NCBI GenBank assembly: GCA_045613165.1
Contig: JAZLAK010000028.1
Location: 1-26,087, forward strand
Source of the DNA: UMGS1124 sp045613165
GTDB taxonomy: Bacteria > Bacillota_I > Bacilli_A > RF39 > UBA660
Length of the DNA stretch: 26,087 nucleotides
Direction: 5' to 3'
In this document: positions 8,518 to 15,552 of the stretch, piece after piece
Layout of the letters: the number at the start of each line of letters is the position of its first letter
Numbering within the stretch: the first letter of the stretch is position 1
Notes under the pieces: generated by a model
The model's database searches: none
Told to the model about the DNA's origin: nothing
What the model saw: only the letters and a program-made list of their open reading frames with translations
Made by a program: the position numbers and the translations under genes

Positions 8518-9072
8518 TTATTTACAAAATTTGATATTTCCTATATTTTCAATTAAATTTAATACTCCATTTGCAGTAAAGAAAAAACCAAGTATAAAAC
8601 ATTCATTAGAAATTCCTTTATATAAATTTGTTATTACTAAAAAACCTAACAATATAAATAAACTCATAGAAAAAATATTAATAAATACTGAATTATTTAA
8701 TTCTTTTCTTAAATCTTCTATTCTTATAAGTTTTATAATTATCATTATAATCATCCAGCCTGCTAATGTTATTGATAACACCATATTAGTTGATTCATTC
8801 ATATACTTTAAGCCACTTACACTAGCTATCAAACTTGCTAAAGATACATACAATGAATTCATACCAGTAATCTTTCTAGTCAATAAATAATTAGTAAATT
8901 CAGCACCAAAATATAATAACATCACTACATAAAATATTTCACATCCATCCAAAAATGAAATAAAATCACTAAAAAAGAATGATACTCCTAACAATAAAAT
9001 AAATATACTTGTTATAATCAATACTATATTTTTACTTTTTATATCATCTTTCGATAACTTTATATTTTTCAT
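8518..9072 (-). CDS. Six-span membrane protein, HdeD/DUF308-like
   Basis: 184 aa. Hydrophobic segments at roughly residues 14-35, 43-64, 72-90, 96-116, 127-148 and 152-172, in three pairs, as in HdeD/DUF308 proteins. Charged loops are short and the N-terminus is basic (MKNIKLSKDDIKSKN). No catalytic motif is visible and the function is unknown. ATG 9072 has an AGGTGAT site. The stop codon lies just upstream of the thrS-operon promoter, and the gene is divergent from the SPFH gene across a 99-bp gap. The family call rests on topology only. Confidence 0.55.
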   Translation of the reverse strand: MKNIKLSKDDIKSKNIVLIITSIFILLLGVSFFFSDFISFLDGCEIFYVVMLLYFGAEFTNYLLTRKITGMNSLYVSLASLIASVSGLKYMNESTNMVLSITLAGWMIIMIIIKLIRIEDLRKELNNSVFINIFSMSLFILLGFLVITNLYKGISNECFILGFFFTANGVLNLIENIGNIKFCK

Positions 9073-9171
9073 ATTATCACCTACTATAATATTAATTTAA
9101 TTTAATAAAAAAGTCAATTTATATTGTTTAAAATAAATAATTAGTATATTATTAAATTAGAAAGGAGTTTT

Positions 9172-9954
9172 ATGAAAACGTTATTTATAATTTTATTAGT
9201 TGTCTTTATAATTATTATACTTTCATCTATTAGACAAATTGACGAATATGAAAGAGGTATATTATTTGAATTCGGTAAATTTAAAAAAATATTAAATCCA
9301 GGTTGGAACATAGTTTTACCAATATTTCAATCATTCAAAAAAGTTGATATAAGAACTAAAGTTACTGATGTTCCAGAACAAGATGCAATAACTAAAGATA
9401 ATGTATCGGTTAGAATTAATGCGGTAATATATTTTAAAATATTTGATGCCGCTAAATCTATTCTTGAAGTAGAAAATTATCATTATGCAGTCAGTCAACT
9501 TGCACAAACTACAATGCGTAACGCAGTTGGTTCTGTTTCATTAGATGAACTATTATCAGAAAGAGATAAAATTTCATTTGAAATTTGTAAAATAATTGAC
9601 GAAGCAACTGATCCATGGGGCATCAAAGTAGAAAATGTAGAATTAAAAGACATTAAATTACCTCAAGAAATGGAAAGAGTTATTGCAAAAAATGCTGAAG
9701 CAGAAAGAGAAAAGAAAGCAGTAATAACTAAATCAGTTGGTGAAGTTGAGGCTGCTAAAAATTTAAGAGAAGCTGCAGAAATTATGGAATCTAGTGCTGG
9801 AGCACTACATCTAAGAACATTATCTACATTAAATGATATATCAAGTGATCAATCAAATACAATAGTATTTGCAGTGCCTTTAGAAATTTTAAGGGCATTC
9901 GATCAAAATAAGACTGAAGATATAATTAAAAAGACAACAAAAAAAGAAAAATAA
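9172..9954 (+). CDS. SPFH/Band 7 (slipin/stomatin-like) membrane protein
   Basis: 260 aa. One N-terminal transmembrane segment (about residues 3-19), then the SPFH domain: RQIDEYERGILFEFGKF, PGWNIVLPIF, VDIRTKVTDVPEQ, TKDNVSVRINAVIYFKI. A basic/acidic coiled-coil region with AKNAEAEREKKA follows, then the conserved LRTLSTLNDI and IVFAVPLEIL segments near the C-terminus, which place it with slipins rather than HflK/HflC. These proteins form oligomeric membrane scaffolds linked to functional microdomains. Start ATG has a GAAAGGAG site. No NfeD partner gene adjoins it. It converges on the metallophosphoesterase gene through a shared AT-rich terminator. Confidence 0.92.
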   Translation: MKTLFIILLVVFIIIILSSIRQIDEYERGILFEFGKFKKILNPGWNIVLPIFQSFKKVDIRTKVTDVPEQDAITKDNVSVRINAVIYFKIFDAAKSILEVENYHYAVSQLAQTTMRNAVGSVSLDELLSERDKISFEICKIIDEATDPWGIKVENVELKDIKLPQEMERVIAKNAEAEREKKAVITKSVGEVEAAKNLREAAEIMESSAGALHLRTLSTLNDISSDQSNTIVFAVPLEILRAFDQNKTEDIIKKTTKKEK

Positions 9955-9971
9955 ATTTTATTTTTCTTTTT
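9941..9971. terminator. Bidirectional terminator between SPFH and phosphoesterase genes
   Basis: 15-bp AT-rich inverted repeat (AAAAAGAAAAATAAA and its complement) between converging genes, overlapping both gene ends. Weak in GC, but T-rich on both strands. Confidence 0.55.
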
Positions 9972-10879
9972 TATTTACTATTAAATTTCTTAGTAAGAAT
10001 ATTTATTTCTTCAAAATCCATAGGATATAAATGATTTAAATTTCTTTTAATAAAAGTATCACTTGCCATCTTCGTAATACCACCTGAAATAATTAATATA
10101 GTTTCTCTACCTTCTTTTGATTTTAAAACTTTCGTTCCTCTAGCATTATCAGGAAAAGGTTTTAAATATGGAGATACTAAACCTCTATTAGTTTTAAATA
10201 ACTCATCTATTATAGGCATTACTAACCCTTTATGCATATGCCCTGATATAACTATATCAAACTCTTTTATTAACTCAATAACTTTAGGATTAGTTAAAAG
10301 ATATGGTGAGTGAATTAACATTATTTTAATTTTCTTTTCATTTAAATTAAAACAATATTCCCTATCTTCATTCAATTTTTTGATTAATATATTTATATCT
10401 TCAGCATGATTACTATTTTCATAAAACTTATAATCTAATTCAGGCATATATATTATAACCTTATCATCTTCATAAAATGGATTAAAATGTGATACTTGAA
10501 GATTAGGTATTTCATTAACTTCCTTCCAAAAACTCTCTAAATAATCATAATTCCATCCATCTTTTGTACGTTTCATAAAATCATGATTGCCACAAGAAAT
10601 AAAAGTTTTTCTATATATTGCTATTTCTTCTAACCATCTCAATAATTTAATTTGTTCACTTCTACTTTCACGTATAAAATTAGTAGAATCGATTATATCT
10701 CCACCAATACAAACATAATCACTATAAGATGAATTTATATATCCTAAAATAGCATTTAATTTTTTATCATCAAAATTATAAGTAAAATGAACATCACTAA
10801 AATATTTTAACTTAATATCATCATTTTTATATGGAATATATATATCATGCCCATTTATTTTAGATAATCTATCCAACAT
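9971..10879 (-). CDS. Calcineurin-like metallophosphoesterase
   Basis: 302 aa. The five metal-binding blocks are in order: SDVHF (D-x-H), GGDIID, CGNHDF, a His in LIHSPYLL, and SGHMHKG. These define the calcineurin-like superfamily with a two-metal active site. No signal peptide or membrane segment is clear, so it is probably cytoplasmic or membrane-associated. The substrate (nucleotide, phospholipid or phosphoprotein) cannot be told from sequence. ATG 10879 has a GAGGGAG site, and a strong promoter lies at 10907-10936. Confidence 0.88.
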   Translation of the reverse strand: MLDRLSKINGHDIYIPYKNDDIKLKYFSDVHFTYNFDDKKLNAILGYINSSYSDYVCIGGDIIDSTNFIRESRSEQIKLLRWLEEIAIYRKTFISCGNHDFMKRTKDGWNYDYLESFWKEVNEIPNLQVSHFNPFYEDDKVIIYMPELDYKFYENSNHAEDINILIKKLNEDREYCFNLNEKKIKIMLIHSPYLLTNPKVIELIKEFDIVISGHMHKGLVMPIIDELFKTNRGLVSPYLKPFPDNARGTKVLKSKEGRETILIISGGITKMASDTFIKRNLNHLYPMDFEEINILTKKFNSK

Positions 10880-10906
10880 AATAACTCCCTCTTTTTAACG
10901 GGTTCT

Positions 10907-10936
10907 AGTATATCATAATTTTACTTATAATGTCAA
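10907..10936 (-). promoter_or_regulatory. Sigma-A type promoter of the phosphoesterase gene
   Basis: TTGACA, 18-bp spacer, TATACT with extended TG (TGATATACT) on the minus strand. The -35 box begins in the T-tract of the upstream gene's terminator. Confidence 0.75.
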
Positions 10937-10937
10937 A

Positions 10938-10967
10938 AAAATAAAGGCAACTTCTAGCCTTTATTTT
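10938..10967 (-). terminator. Terminator of the EIIB-like gene
   Basis: Perfect 11-bp stem (AAAATAAAGGC / GCCTTTATTTT, 8-nt loop) followed by T on the minus strand. It contains the TAG stop at 10954. Confidence 0.88.
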
Positions 10968-11274
10968 TCATTTCACTAATATATTTTTTTAATTTAACAG
11001 CATCAGGTCCAAATATAATTTTTAATTGATTATCAATTTCAACTATTCCTTTAGCACCTAATTTCTCTATTGCATTTTTATCTACTACACTTACATCTTT
11101 GAGTGTTACTTTCAATCTAGACATATTAACTTCAGTATCTAATATATTATCTTTTCCACCTAAATATTGTACTAGTTTATTTATTTCCATATTAAAGTTT
11201 TTCTTATTAAGTTTAATTATAACTAAAGAGATAATTAATAAGACAAATGCAATTAAAATATATTGCCATAACAT
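10954..11274 (-). CDS. Membrane-anchored PTS EIIB-like protein lacking the phospho-cysteine
   Basis: 106 aa. Residues 4-21 are one transmembrane helix. The rest follows the glucose-family EIIB domain: LVQYLGGKDNI, then RLKVTLKDVSVVDKNAIEKL, then GAKGIV, then IIFGPDAVKLKK. In active EIIB the phosphorylated cysteine lies in D-A-C-x-T-R-L. Here that segment reads E-V-N-M-S-R-L, so the cysteine is Asn and the protein cannot pass phosphate in the normal way. No EIIA or EIIC genes adjoin it. A sensor or regulatory role is possible. ATG 11274 has a GAGGTGAT site. Confidence 0.75.
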   Translation of the reverse strand: MLWQYILIAFVLLIISLVIIKLNKKNFNMEINKLVQYLGGKDNILDTEVNMSRLKVTLKDVSVVDKNAIEKLGAKGIVEIDNQLKIIFGPDAVKLKKYISEMKNKG

Positions 11275-11328
11275 ATAATATCACCTCATCTATTATCATT
11301 ATACTATATTTTTTATAAAAATAAAATC

Positions 11329-11355
11329 ACTAATTAAAAAATTAAACATAAAATA
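11329..11355 (+). promoter_or_regulatory. Sigma-K-type promoter of the coat gene
   Basis: AC (11329-11330), exactly 16 bases, then CATAAAATA (11347-11355). This matches the B. subtilis mother-cell sigma-K pattern AC-N16-CATAnnnTA. The predicted start is about 25 bases before the ATG at 11387. Confidence 0.6.
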
Positions 11356-11386
11356 TATTGAGTATAAATGAAAGGGTGAATTATAC

Positions 11387-11842
11387 ATGTGTAATAATAA
11401 TGAGAATGATACAAACTGCATCGGCGAAATTTTAAAAGTTATACTTGTTTTACAACAAAATGCTTGCCCAGATAGTTGTTTAGATTCTTGTGATAGACCA
11501 ATGCTTGGAGGAGGACCAAATTGCTTAGTTTGTAATACTCGACCTGTTATGCTATATACTTGTTGTGGTAACGGAGTACCATGGAGTATGCCTATAGAAA
11601 AAGACAACACTAATGTTTGTTCAAACACTCAAGTAAGTGCTTGTTGTCAAGATTGCTCTACTGTATTTAGAGTAGAAAAACTAGATGGCAATTGTGCAAC
11701 ATTTAGAGTATTAGCACCTAACCCACAAGAAAGTTGTTGTAATACAATACCTTATATAGCAACTAATAGTTTCTTCACAATGAACTTATCATGTGTTTGT
11801 GCTATTAAATGTTTAAGTGATACTTTCGTTGATTGTGTTTAA
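11387..11842 (+). CDS. Cysteine-rich spore coat protein, CotY/CotZ family
   Basis: 151 aa with 20 cysteines. The C-terminal half carries the CotY/CotZ signature: FRVEKLDGNCATFRVLAP and later MNLSCVCAIKCLS, close to FRVEKLCDCCAT and VDLGCFCAIQCLS in B. subtilis CotY. The N-terminal part has the family's CPDSCLDSCD-type cysteine clusters. These proteins form disulfide-linked lattices in the outer coat or crust of the endospore. Start has a GAAAGGGTGA site, and a sigma-K-like promoter lies at 11329-11355. A perfect terminator follows the stop. CotY and CotZ cannot be told apart here. Cysteine content is far above that of every neighbour. Confidence 0.88.
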   Translation: MCNNNENDTNCIGEILKVILVLQQNACPDSCLDSCDRPMLGGGPNCLVCNTRPVMLYTCCGNGVPWSMPIEKDNTNVCSNTQVSACCQDCSTVFRVEKLDGNCATFRVLAPNPQESCCNTIPYIATNSFFTMNLSCVCAIKCLSDTFVDCV

Positions 11843-11863
11843 AAAAGTACTTAGTACTTTTTT
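11841..11863 (+). terminator. Terminator of the coat gene
   Basis: Perfect 10-bp inverted repeat (AAAAAAGTAC / GTACTTTTTT, loop TTA) directly at the TAA stop. Confidence 0.88.
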
Positions 11864-11865
11864 AT

Positions 11866-11894
11866 TTGATATAAATTATAAACTATTATATAAT
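11866..11894 (+). promoter_or_regulatory. Sigma-A type promoter of the 11923 gene
   Basis: TTGATA, 17-bp spacer, TATAAT, one mismatch from consensus, 28 bases before the ATG at 11923. Confidence 0.7.
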
Positions 11895-11922
11895 ACTAAT
11901 ACATTTAAGGAGTAATATAACT

Positions 11923-12279
11923 ATGATTATAAAATATTTTCTTGTAAACAATTTAGAAGAAATAACTAATATGATAATTAAAAAATTATGTAAAAAGAAT
12001 ATTCCATATGTTTACATAAAAGAGACTAATGAAATTCATTTTGATAAATATATTTTTAAATTTTTCACTAAGAATATATTATTTGAATTTATGAATATGA
12101 ATGAGCAACCCTTCCCTTCTAATGAATTATTATCATTAGAACCACAAGAAGAAATAGTAAAATTAAAGGATACAAATAGAAAAAAATATAATTACAATAA
12201 TATTGTTGAACACAATAAAGAAACAAATATGAAACTCAAAAAACAATATATTCCTCAAAAAAGGTTTATAAGAAGATAA
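11923..12279 (+). CDS. Small Asn/Lys-rich protein of unknown function
   Basis: 118 aa, not recognised. Residues 1-60 look like a folded alpha/beta part (MIIKYFLVNN, KNIPYVYIKETNEIHFDKYIFKFF). After residue 85 the chain is basic and low in complexity, ending QKRFIRR. There is no signal peptide or membrane segment. ATG has an AAGGAG site and its own sigma-A-like promoter, and a strong terminator follows. It lies directly behind the CotY/CotZ-like gene on the same strand, the only two-gene stretch facing this way here. A spore-related role is conceivable but unsupported by any motif. Confidence 0.7.
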   Translation: MIIKYFLVNNLEEITNMIIKKLCKKNIPYVYIKETNEIHFDKYIFKFFTKNILFEFMNMNEQPFPSNELLSLEPQEEIVKLKDTNRKKYNYNNIVEHNKETNMKLKKQYIPQKRFIRR

Positions 12280-12306
12280 AAACATTTCTATTTCAGAAAT
12301 GTTTTT
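12278..12306. terminator. Bidirectional terminator between 11923 gene and obg
   Basis: Perfect 12-bp stem (AAAAACATTTCT and complement, 5-nt loop) with T-runs on both strands, between two converging genes. Confidence 0.88.
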
Positions 12307-13581
12307 TTAATCTTTAAACTCAAATATATATTCTTTAATTTGAACCTCATCGCCACGTTTAGCTCCCATAGCTTCTAGGTCAGCATCAATTCCCATACCT
12401 TTTAATTTGCGTCCAAATCTAGCAACTGATTCATCTTCATTAAATCTTGTCATCTCAAATAATTTTTCTACTTCTTTTCCTCTTATTACCCAAACATCAT
12501 TTTCACGAGTTATAGTATAAGGTTTAGCATCATTAAATTTGTATAAAACATGACTAGCATATTCCTCTTCTTTATATAATTCAACCGTTGCTGTAGAATC
12601 AACTATATCAGCAAGTCTGATAATTAAAGAATCAAAACCTTGTTGCATAATAGCACTAACTTCATAAATTTCAGCTTCAGGATATTTATCTCTAAATCTA
12701 TTTAAATTTTCTTTAGCTCCTTCAATATCCATCTTATTAGCAATTATTATACTAGGCTTATTTATTAATCTCTCATCATAATTTTTTAATTCATTATAAA
12801 TATTTTCATAATCTTCTATAGGATCTCTTCCTTCAAAAGCCCCCATATCAATTACATGAGCAATAACTTTAGTACGCATTGCATGTCGTAAAAATTTATC
12901 ACCTAAACCTATACCAGAACTTGCTCCTTCAATTAAACCAGGTAAATCAGCCATTACAAAACATCTATCATCATTTAATTTTACTACACCTAAATTAGGG
13001 CTTAGAGTTGTAAAATGATATGCGCCTATTTTAGGTTTACAAGAGCTAATCATACTAAGTATAGTACTTTTACCTACACTTGGCATACCAACTAATCCAA
13101 CATCAGCAAGCATTTTAAGTTCACACTTAATATATTTACTTTCACCAGGTTCTCCCAATTCACTCATTCTAGGAGCGGGAACCTCATGAGTTGCAAAAGC
13201 TTTATTTCCACGTCCACCACGTCCACCTTTAGCAACAACAACACTCTCACCAATAGTAGTTAAATCAGCAATAACCAAACCAGTATCTTCATCAGTAATA
13301 GTTGTACCTAATGGAACCTTTATAATAACATCATCTGCATTAGCTCCATTTCTCTCGCTACCTTTACCATTAACACCTTTCTCACCTTTTATATGTTTCA
13401 TCATTTTTAAGTCTATCAAAGTTTTAAGCCCAGGATCAGTTTCAAAAATTATATCAGCTCCACGACCGCCATTTCCGCCATTTGGTCCACCCATTTCAAT
13501 ATATTTTTCACGTCTAAAAGAAGTACATCCATCTCCTCCTCGACCTGCTTCTATTTTTATTTTAATTTCATCTACGAACAT
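12307..13581 (-). CDS. obg: GTPase Obg (ObgE/CgtA)
   Basis: 424 aa, the normal length. It is an essential ribosome-associated GTPase acting in 50S assembly and stress control; in B. subtilis it also affects sporulation onset. The glycine-rich Obg domain fills residues 1-160 (GRGGDGCTSFRREKY, GGPNGGNGGRGADI). The G domain has G1 GMPSVGKST (165-173), G3 DLPGLIEGA, G4 NKMD and G5 SA. The C-terminal OCT domain runs to the end (KPYTI, RFGRKLKGMGID). The ATG has a GAAAGGA site. The gene lies in the typical Bacilli neighbourhood of small ribosomal and housekeeping genes and has its own promoter at 13606-13634. Confidence 0.97.
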   Translation of the reverse strand: MFVDEIKIKIEAGRGGDGCTSFRREKYIEMGGPNGGNGGRGADIIFETDPGLKTLIDLKMMKHIKGEKGVNGKGSERNGANADDVIIKVPLGTTITDEDTGLVIADLTTIGESVVVAKGGRGGRGNKAFATHEVPAPRMSELGEPGESKYIKCELKMLADVGLVGMPSVGKSTILSMISSCKPKIGAYHFTTLSPNLGVVKLNDDRCFVMADLPGLIEGASSGIGLGDKFLRHAMRTKVIAHVIDMGAFEGRDPIEDYENIYNELKNYDERLINKPSIIIANKMDIEGAKENLNRFRDKYPEAEIYEVSAIMQQGFDSLIIRLADIVDSTATVELYKEEEYASHVLYKFNDAKPYTITRENDVWVIRGKEVEKLFEMTRFNEDESVARFGRKLKGMGIDADLEAMGAKRGDEVQIKEYIFEFKD

Positions 13582-13605
13582 AATATCAGTCCTTTCAAGA
13601 AAAAT

Positions 13606-13634
13606 ATTTTATCATATCAATCAATTTAATTCAA
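13606..13634 (-). promoter_or_regulatory. Promoter of obg
   Basis: TTGAAT, 17-bp spacer, TAAAAT with extended TG (TGATAAAAT). The -35 lies inside the last codons of the Smr gene. Confidence 0.55.
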
Positions 13635-13887
13635 TTATTGTTTGCCCTATATTAAAAGTATCTAAATAATACCTACTTACTCTCTTATCTTTTTTCAATA
13701 AATTATGTATTTCTGTCTTTAATATACCCTCACCCTTGCCATGTACAATAACGATTTTTTTATTTTTTAATTTTATATTATCATTTATAAAATCATTTAA
13801 AACATAAACAATCATATCTCTACTAAAACCATGTACATCTATTCTAGGTAAGATATCTAAAAAAGGGTTATAACGTTTCAACTTCAT
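13621..13887 (-). CDS. Smr-domain protein
   Basis: 88 aa from ATG 13887; an in-frame ATG at 13908 lacks a ribosome site, while 13887 has AAGGGG close upstream (spacing only about 3). It is almost entirely an Smr domain: IDVHGFSRDMIVYVLNDF, then KKIVIVHGKGEGILKTEI, then QTIIELN. The two hallmark motifs, (L/V)DxHG and HGKGxG, are both present. Smr domains nick or bind nucleic acid, as in the C-terminus of MutS2, which rescues collided ribosomes. Here the domain stands alone, without the MutS ATPase. It overlaps the preceding PfkB-like gene by 20 bp, so the two are probably translated together. Confidence 0.85.
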   Translation of the reverse strand: MKLKRYNPFLDILPRIDVHGFSRDMIVYVLNDFINDNIKLKNKKIVIVHGKGEGILKTEIHNLLKKDKRVSRYYLDTFNIGQTIIELN

Positions 13888-14971
13888 TAACCCCTTCACT
13901 TGATACATTTGTTGTAGCTACATTTTGTGTTTCATTTAATTTAGGTTGTTCTATATCTACTACATTATTTTCAACAACATTTGAATTAACTATATTTTCA
14001 TTTGTTTTAATATCTACCGTTTCAACATCTAAAGTATCAATATTATTTGTTATTTCGCTTTCAAAAGTTACATTAGAGTCAACGCTAATATTATCCATTA
14101 TACTCTTTATTTCATTAAAACTAGGTATATTCTTTACCATATCAAGTTCACTACTACTTGATAACATAACTTTATTTGTATACTTTATACTAGACTCTAT
14201 ATCATTAGTATTAATTAAAAAATAAGTTAATACTGAATAATAAACATTATCTTTATTTGTAATATTTTTATTTATATTCTTTATTAATCTAACTTCATCA
14301 TTAACACAATATAATAAATCAAAATTATCCAACTTTATGATTAAATTAGCACTATATAAATCTATAAACTTTTGAAATAAATTTAATATATTCTTCGGTT
14401 TATTCAAGTCATTATTTACCCCAGTAGCATCACTAGCAAAAGATAAAGGAGCAATAATATAATTACATTTATTACAATAAATTAAACTATCTTTAGTAAA
14501 TTTTTCTCCTATATATACAAGTTTAGAATTAGGATAATTATTTATAGCCGCTAAATTAGCATTATAATCACCATCATCCATTACTATAGCATCAGGAACG
14601 AATTCATATTTATATTTTGTTAAATTATTCTTTATAGAACTTTCAACTATAGTAGTAAATTTATTAGTTTTACTATTATATATCTTATAATTATTACAAG
14701 TTTTTTCAGTATAACTAGTTTCAATATATCGAGTATCTATTCTATAACTTTCTAAAATTTCTTTTATCTTTCTACCAATTTCATCTTCACCTATCATACC
14801 AGTAAAACTTATATCCATTCCATAACTAGCTAAAGTAATCGCAACTAAACAACCAACATTACCAAAACTTTTAATTGAGTTATCTATAAAAAACTTATCT
14901 CCATCTTGAGGAAATTCTACTAATGGTAAAATATTATCATATATAGGTCTACTAATAACTAAAGTTTTCAT
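13868..14971 (-). CDS. PfkB-family carbohydrate kinase-like protein, probable pseudokinase
   Basis: 367 aa. The N-terminal half follows the ribokinase/PfkB fold: GNVGCLVAITLASYG (residues 37-51), FTGMIGEDEIGRKIKEIL (56-73), RIDTRYI. The C-terminal catalytic motif DTxGAGD, with the proton-accepting Asp, is expected near residues 234-253, but the chain there reads ITNKDNVYYSVLTYFLI. The catalytic Asp and the anion-hole glycines are gone, so sugar kinase activity is unlikely. A low-complexity Asn/Val/Glu/Thr tail of about 70 residues (296-367) follows the domain. ATG has an AGGAATGGTG site. It lies between rplS and the Smr gene, overlapping the latter. The ligand and role are unknown. Confidence 0.75.
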   Translation of the reverse strand: MKTLVISRPIYDNILPLVEFPQDGDKFFIDNSIKSFGNVGCLVAITLASYGMDISFTGMIGEDEIGRKIKEILESYRIDTRYIETSYTEKTCNNYKIYNSKTNKFTTIVESSIKNNLTKYKYEFVPDAIVMDDGDYNANLAAINNYPNSKLVYIGEKFTKDSLIYCNKCNYIIAPLSFASDATGVNNDLNKPKNILNLFQKFIDLYSANLIIKLDNFDLLYCVNDEVRLIKNINKNITNKDNVYYSVLTYFLINTNDIESSIKYTNKVMLSSSSELDMVKNIPSFNEIKSIMDNISVDSNVTFESEITNNIDTLDVETVDIKTNENIVNSNVVENNVVDIEQPKLNETQNVATTNVSSEGVNEVETL

Positions 14972-15027
14972 AACACCATTCCTATTCTATACTAATTATA
15001 AATTAATACATAACTTTTTGCAACGAA

Positions 15028-15054
15028 AAAAGAAAGAATTAATTTCTTTCTTTT
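15028..15054 (-). terminator. Terminator of rplS
   Basis: Perfect 11-bp stem (AAAAGAAAGAA / TTCTTTCTTTT, 5-nt loop) overlapping the rplS stop, with T on the minus strand. Confidence 0.7.
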
Positions 15055-15380
15055 GTTTTGAAATCTTTTTTCATTCCTCTTAAGAATGTTAATTTAGAAC
15101 GTCTTACTTTACCTTTCTTAACAACTGTAATGCTATCAATTAAAGGACTATTTACTGGGAATACTCTTTCAACACCAACTGCTCCAACTTTTCTTCTAAC
15201 AGTAAATGTTTTAGAAACAGAACCACCAGTTATATTGAATACTATACCTTCAAAATTTTGTACTCTTTCTTTTTTTCCTTCTTTGATTTTAACACCAACT
15301 CTAACAGTGTCACCTACTCTAAATTCAGGAATATCAGTTCTAATTTGTTCTTTATTAATTTTTTCAATTAAATTATTCAT
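15039..15380 (-). CDS. rplS: 50S ribosomal protein L19 (bL19)
   Basis: 113 aa, usual length. It sits at the 30S-50S interface. The family's core is all present: FRVGDTVRVGVKIKEGKKER, QNFEGIVFNITGG, TFTVRRKV, GVERVFPVNSP and KKGKVRRSKLTFLRG. ATG 15380 has a GAAAGGAAAG site. Unlike the classic rpsP-rimM-trmD-rplS operon, it stands here as a separate unit with its own promoter (15466-15494), a leader and a terminator. A short structured leader precedes it. Confidence 0.97.
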   Translation of the reverse strand: MNNLIEKINKEQIRTDIPEFRVGDTVRVGVKIKEGKKERVQNFEGIVFNITGGSVSKTFTVRRKVGAVGVERVFPVNSPLIDSITVVKKGKVRRSKLTFLRGMKKDFKTKERN

Positions 15381-15394
15381 CTTCGACTTTCCTT

Positions 15395-15460
15395 TCTATA
15401 TATTCTATTTATTCTAATCATGAAATATTTTCAGCGGATTACGCTTTTTTTACAAAAGCA
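15395..15460 (-). promoter_or_regulatory. rplS leader, candidate autoregulatory RNA
   Basis: The transcript between the promoter and the ribosome site can form three small hairpins in a row: GCTTTT...AAAAGC, GCG-TAATC-CGC and TGAAA...TTTCA (15421-15458). An L19 leader RNA is known upstream of rplS in Firmicutes. I infer similarity by position and size and did not match a consensus. Confidence 0.4.
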
Positions 15461-15465
15461 ATAGT

Positions 15466-15494
15466 ATTGTATCACATATATATATTTTATGCAA
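15466..15494 (-). promoter_or_regulatory. Promoter of rplS
   Basis: TTGCAT, 17-bp spacer, TACAAT with extended TG (TGATACAAT) on the minus strand. Confidence 0.75.
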
Positions 15495-15530
15495 GAGTGA
15501 TTTAAGAATAATTTTTAACACAAAAAAAGA

Positions 15531-15552
15531 AAAGATTATTACTCTTCTTTCA
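15531..15552 (-). terminator. Possible terminator of the 15539 gene
   Basis: Imperfect purine/pyrimidine inverted repeat (AAAGAAGA with TCTTTTCTTT, bulged) followed by seven T. Weaker than the others here. Confidence 0.4.

Noticed and set aside
11299..11628. Minus-strand open frame over the CotY/CotZ-like gene
   Set aside because: It is antisense to a gene with recognisable CotY/CotZ motifs, promoter and terminator.
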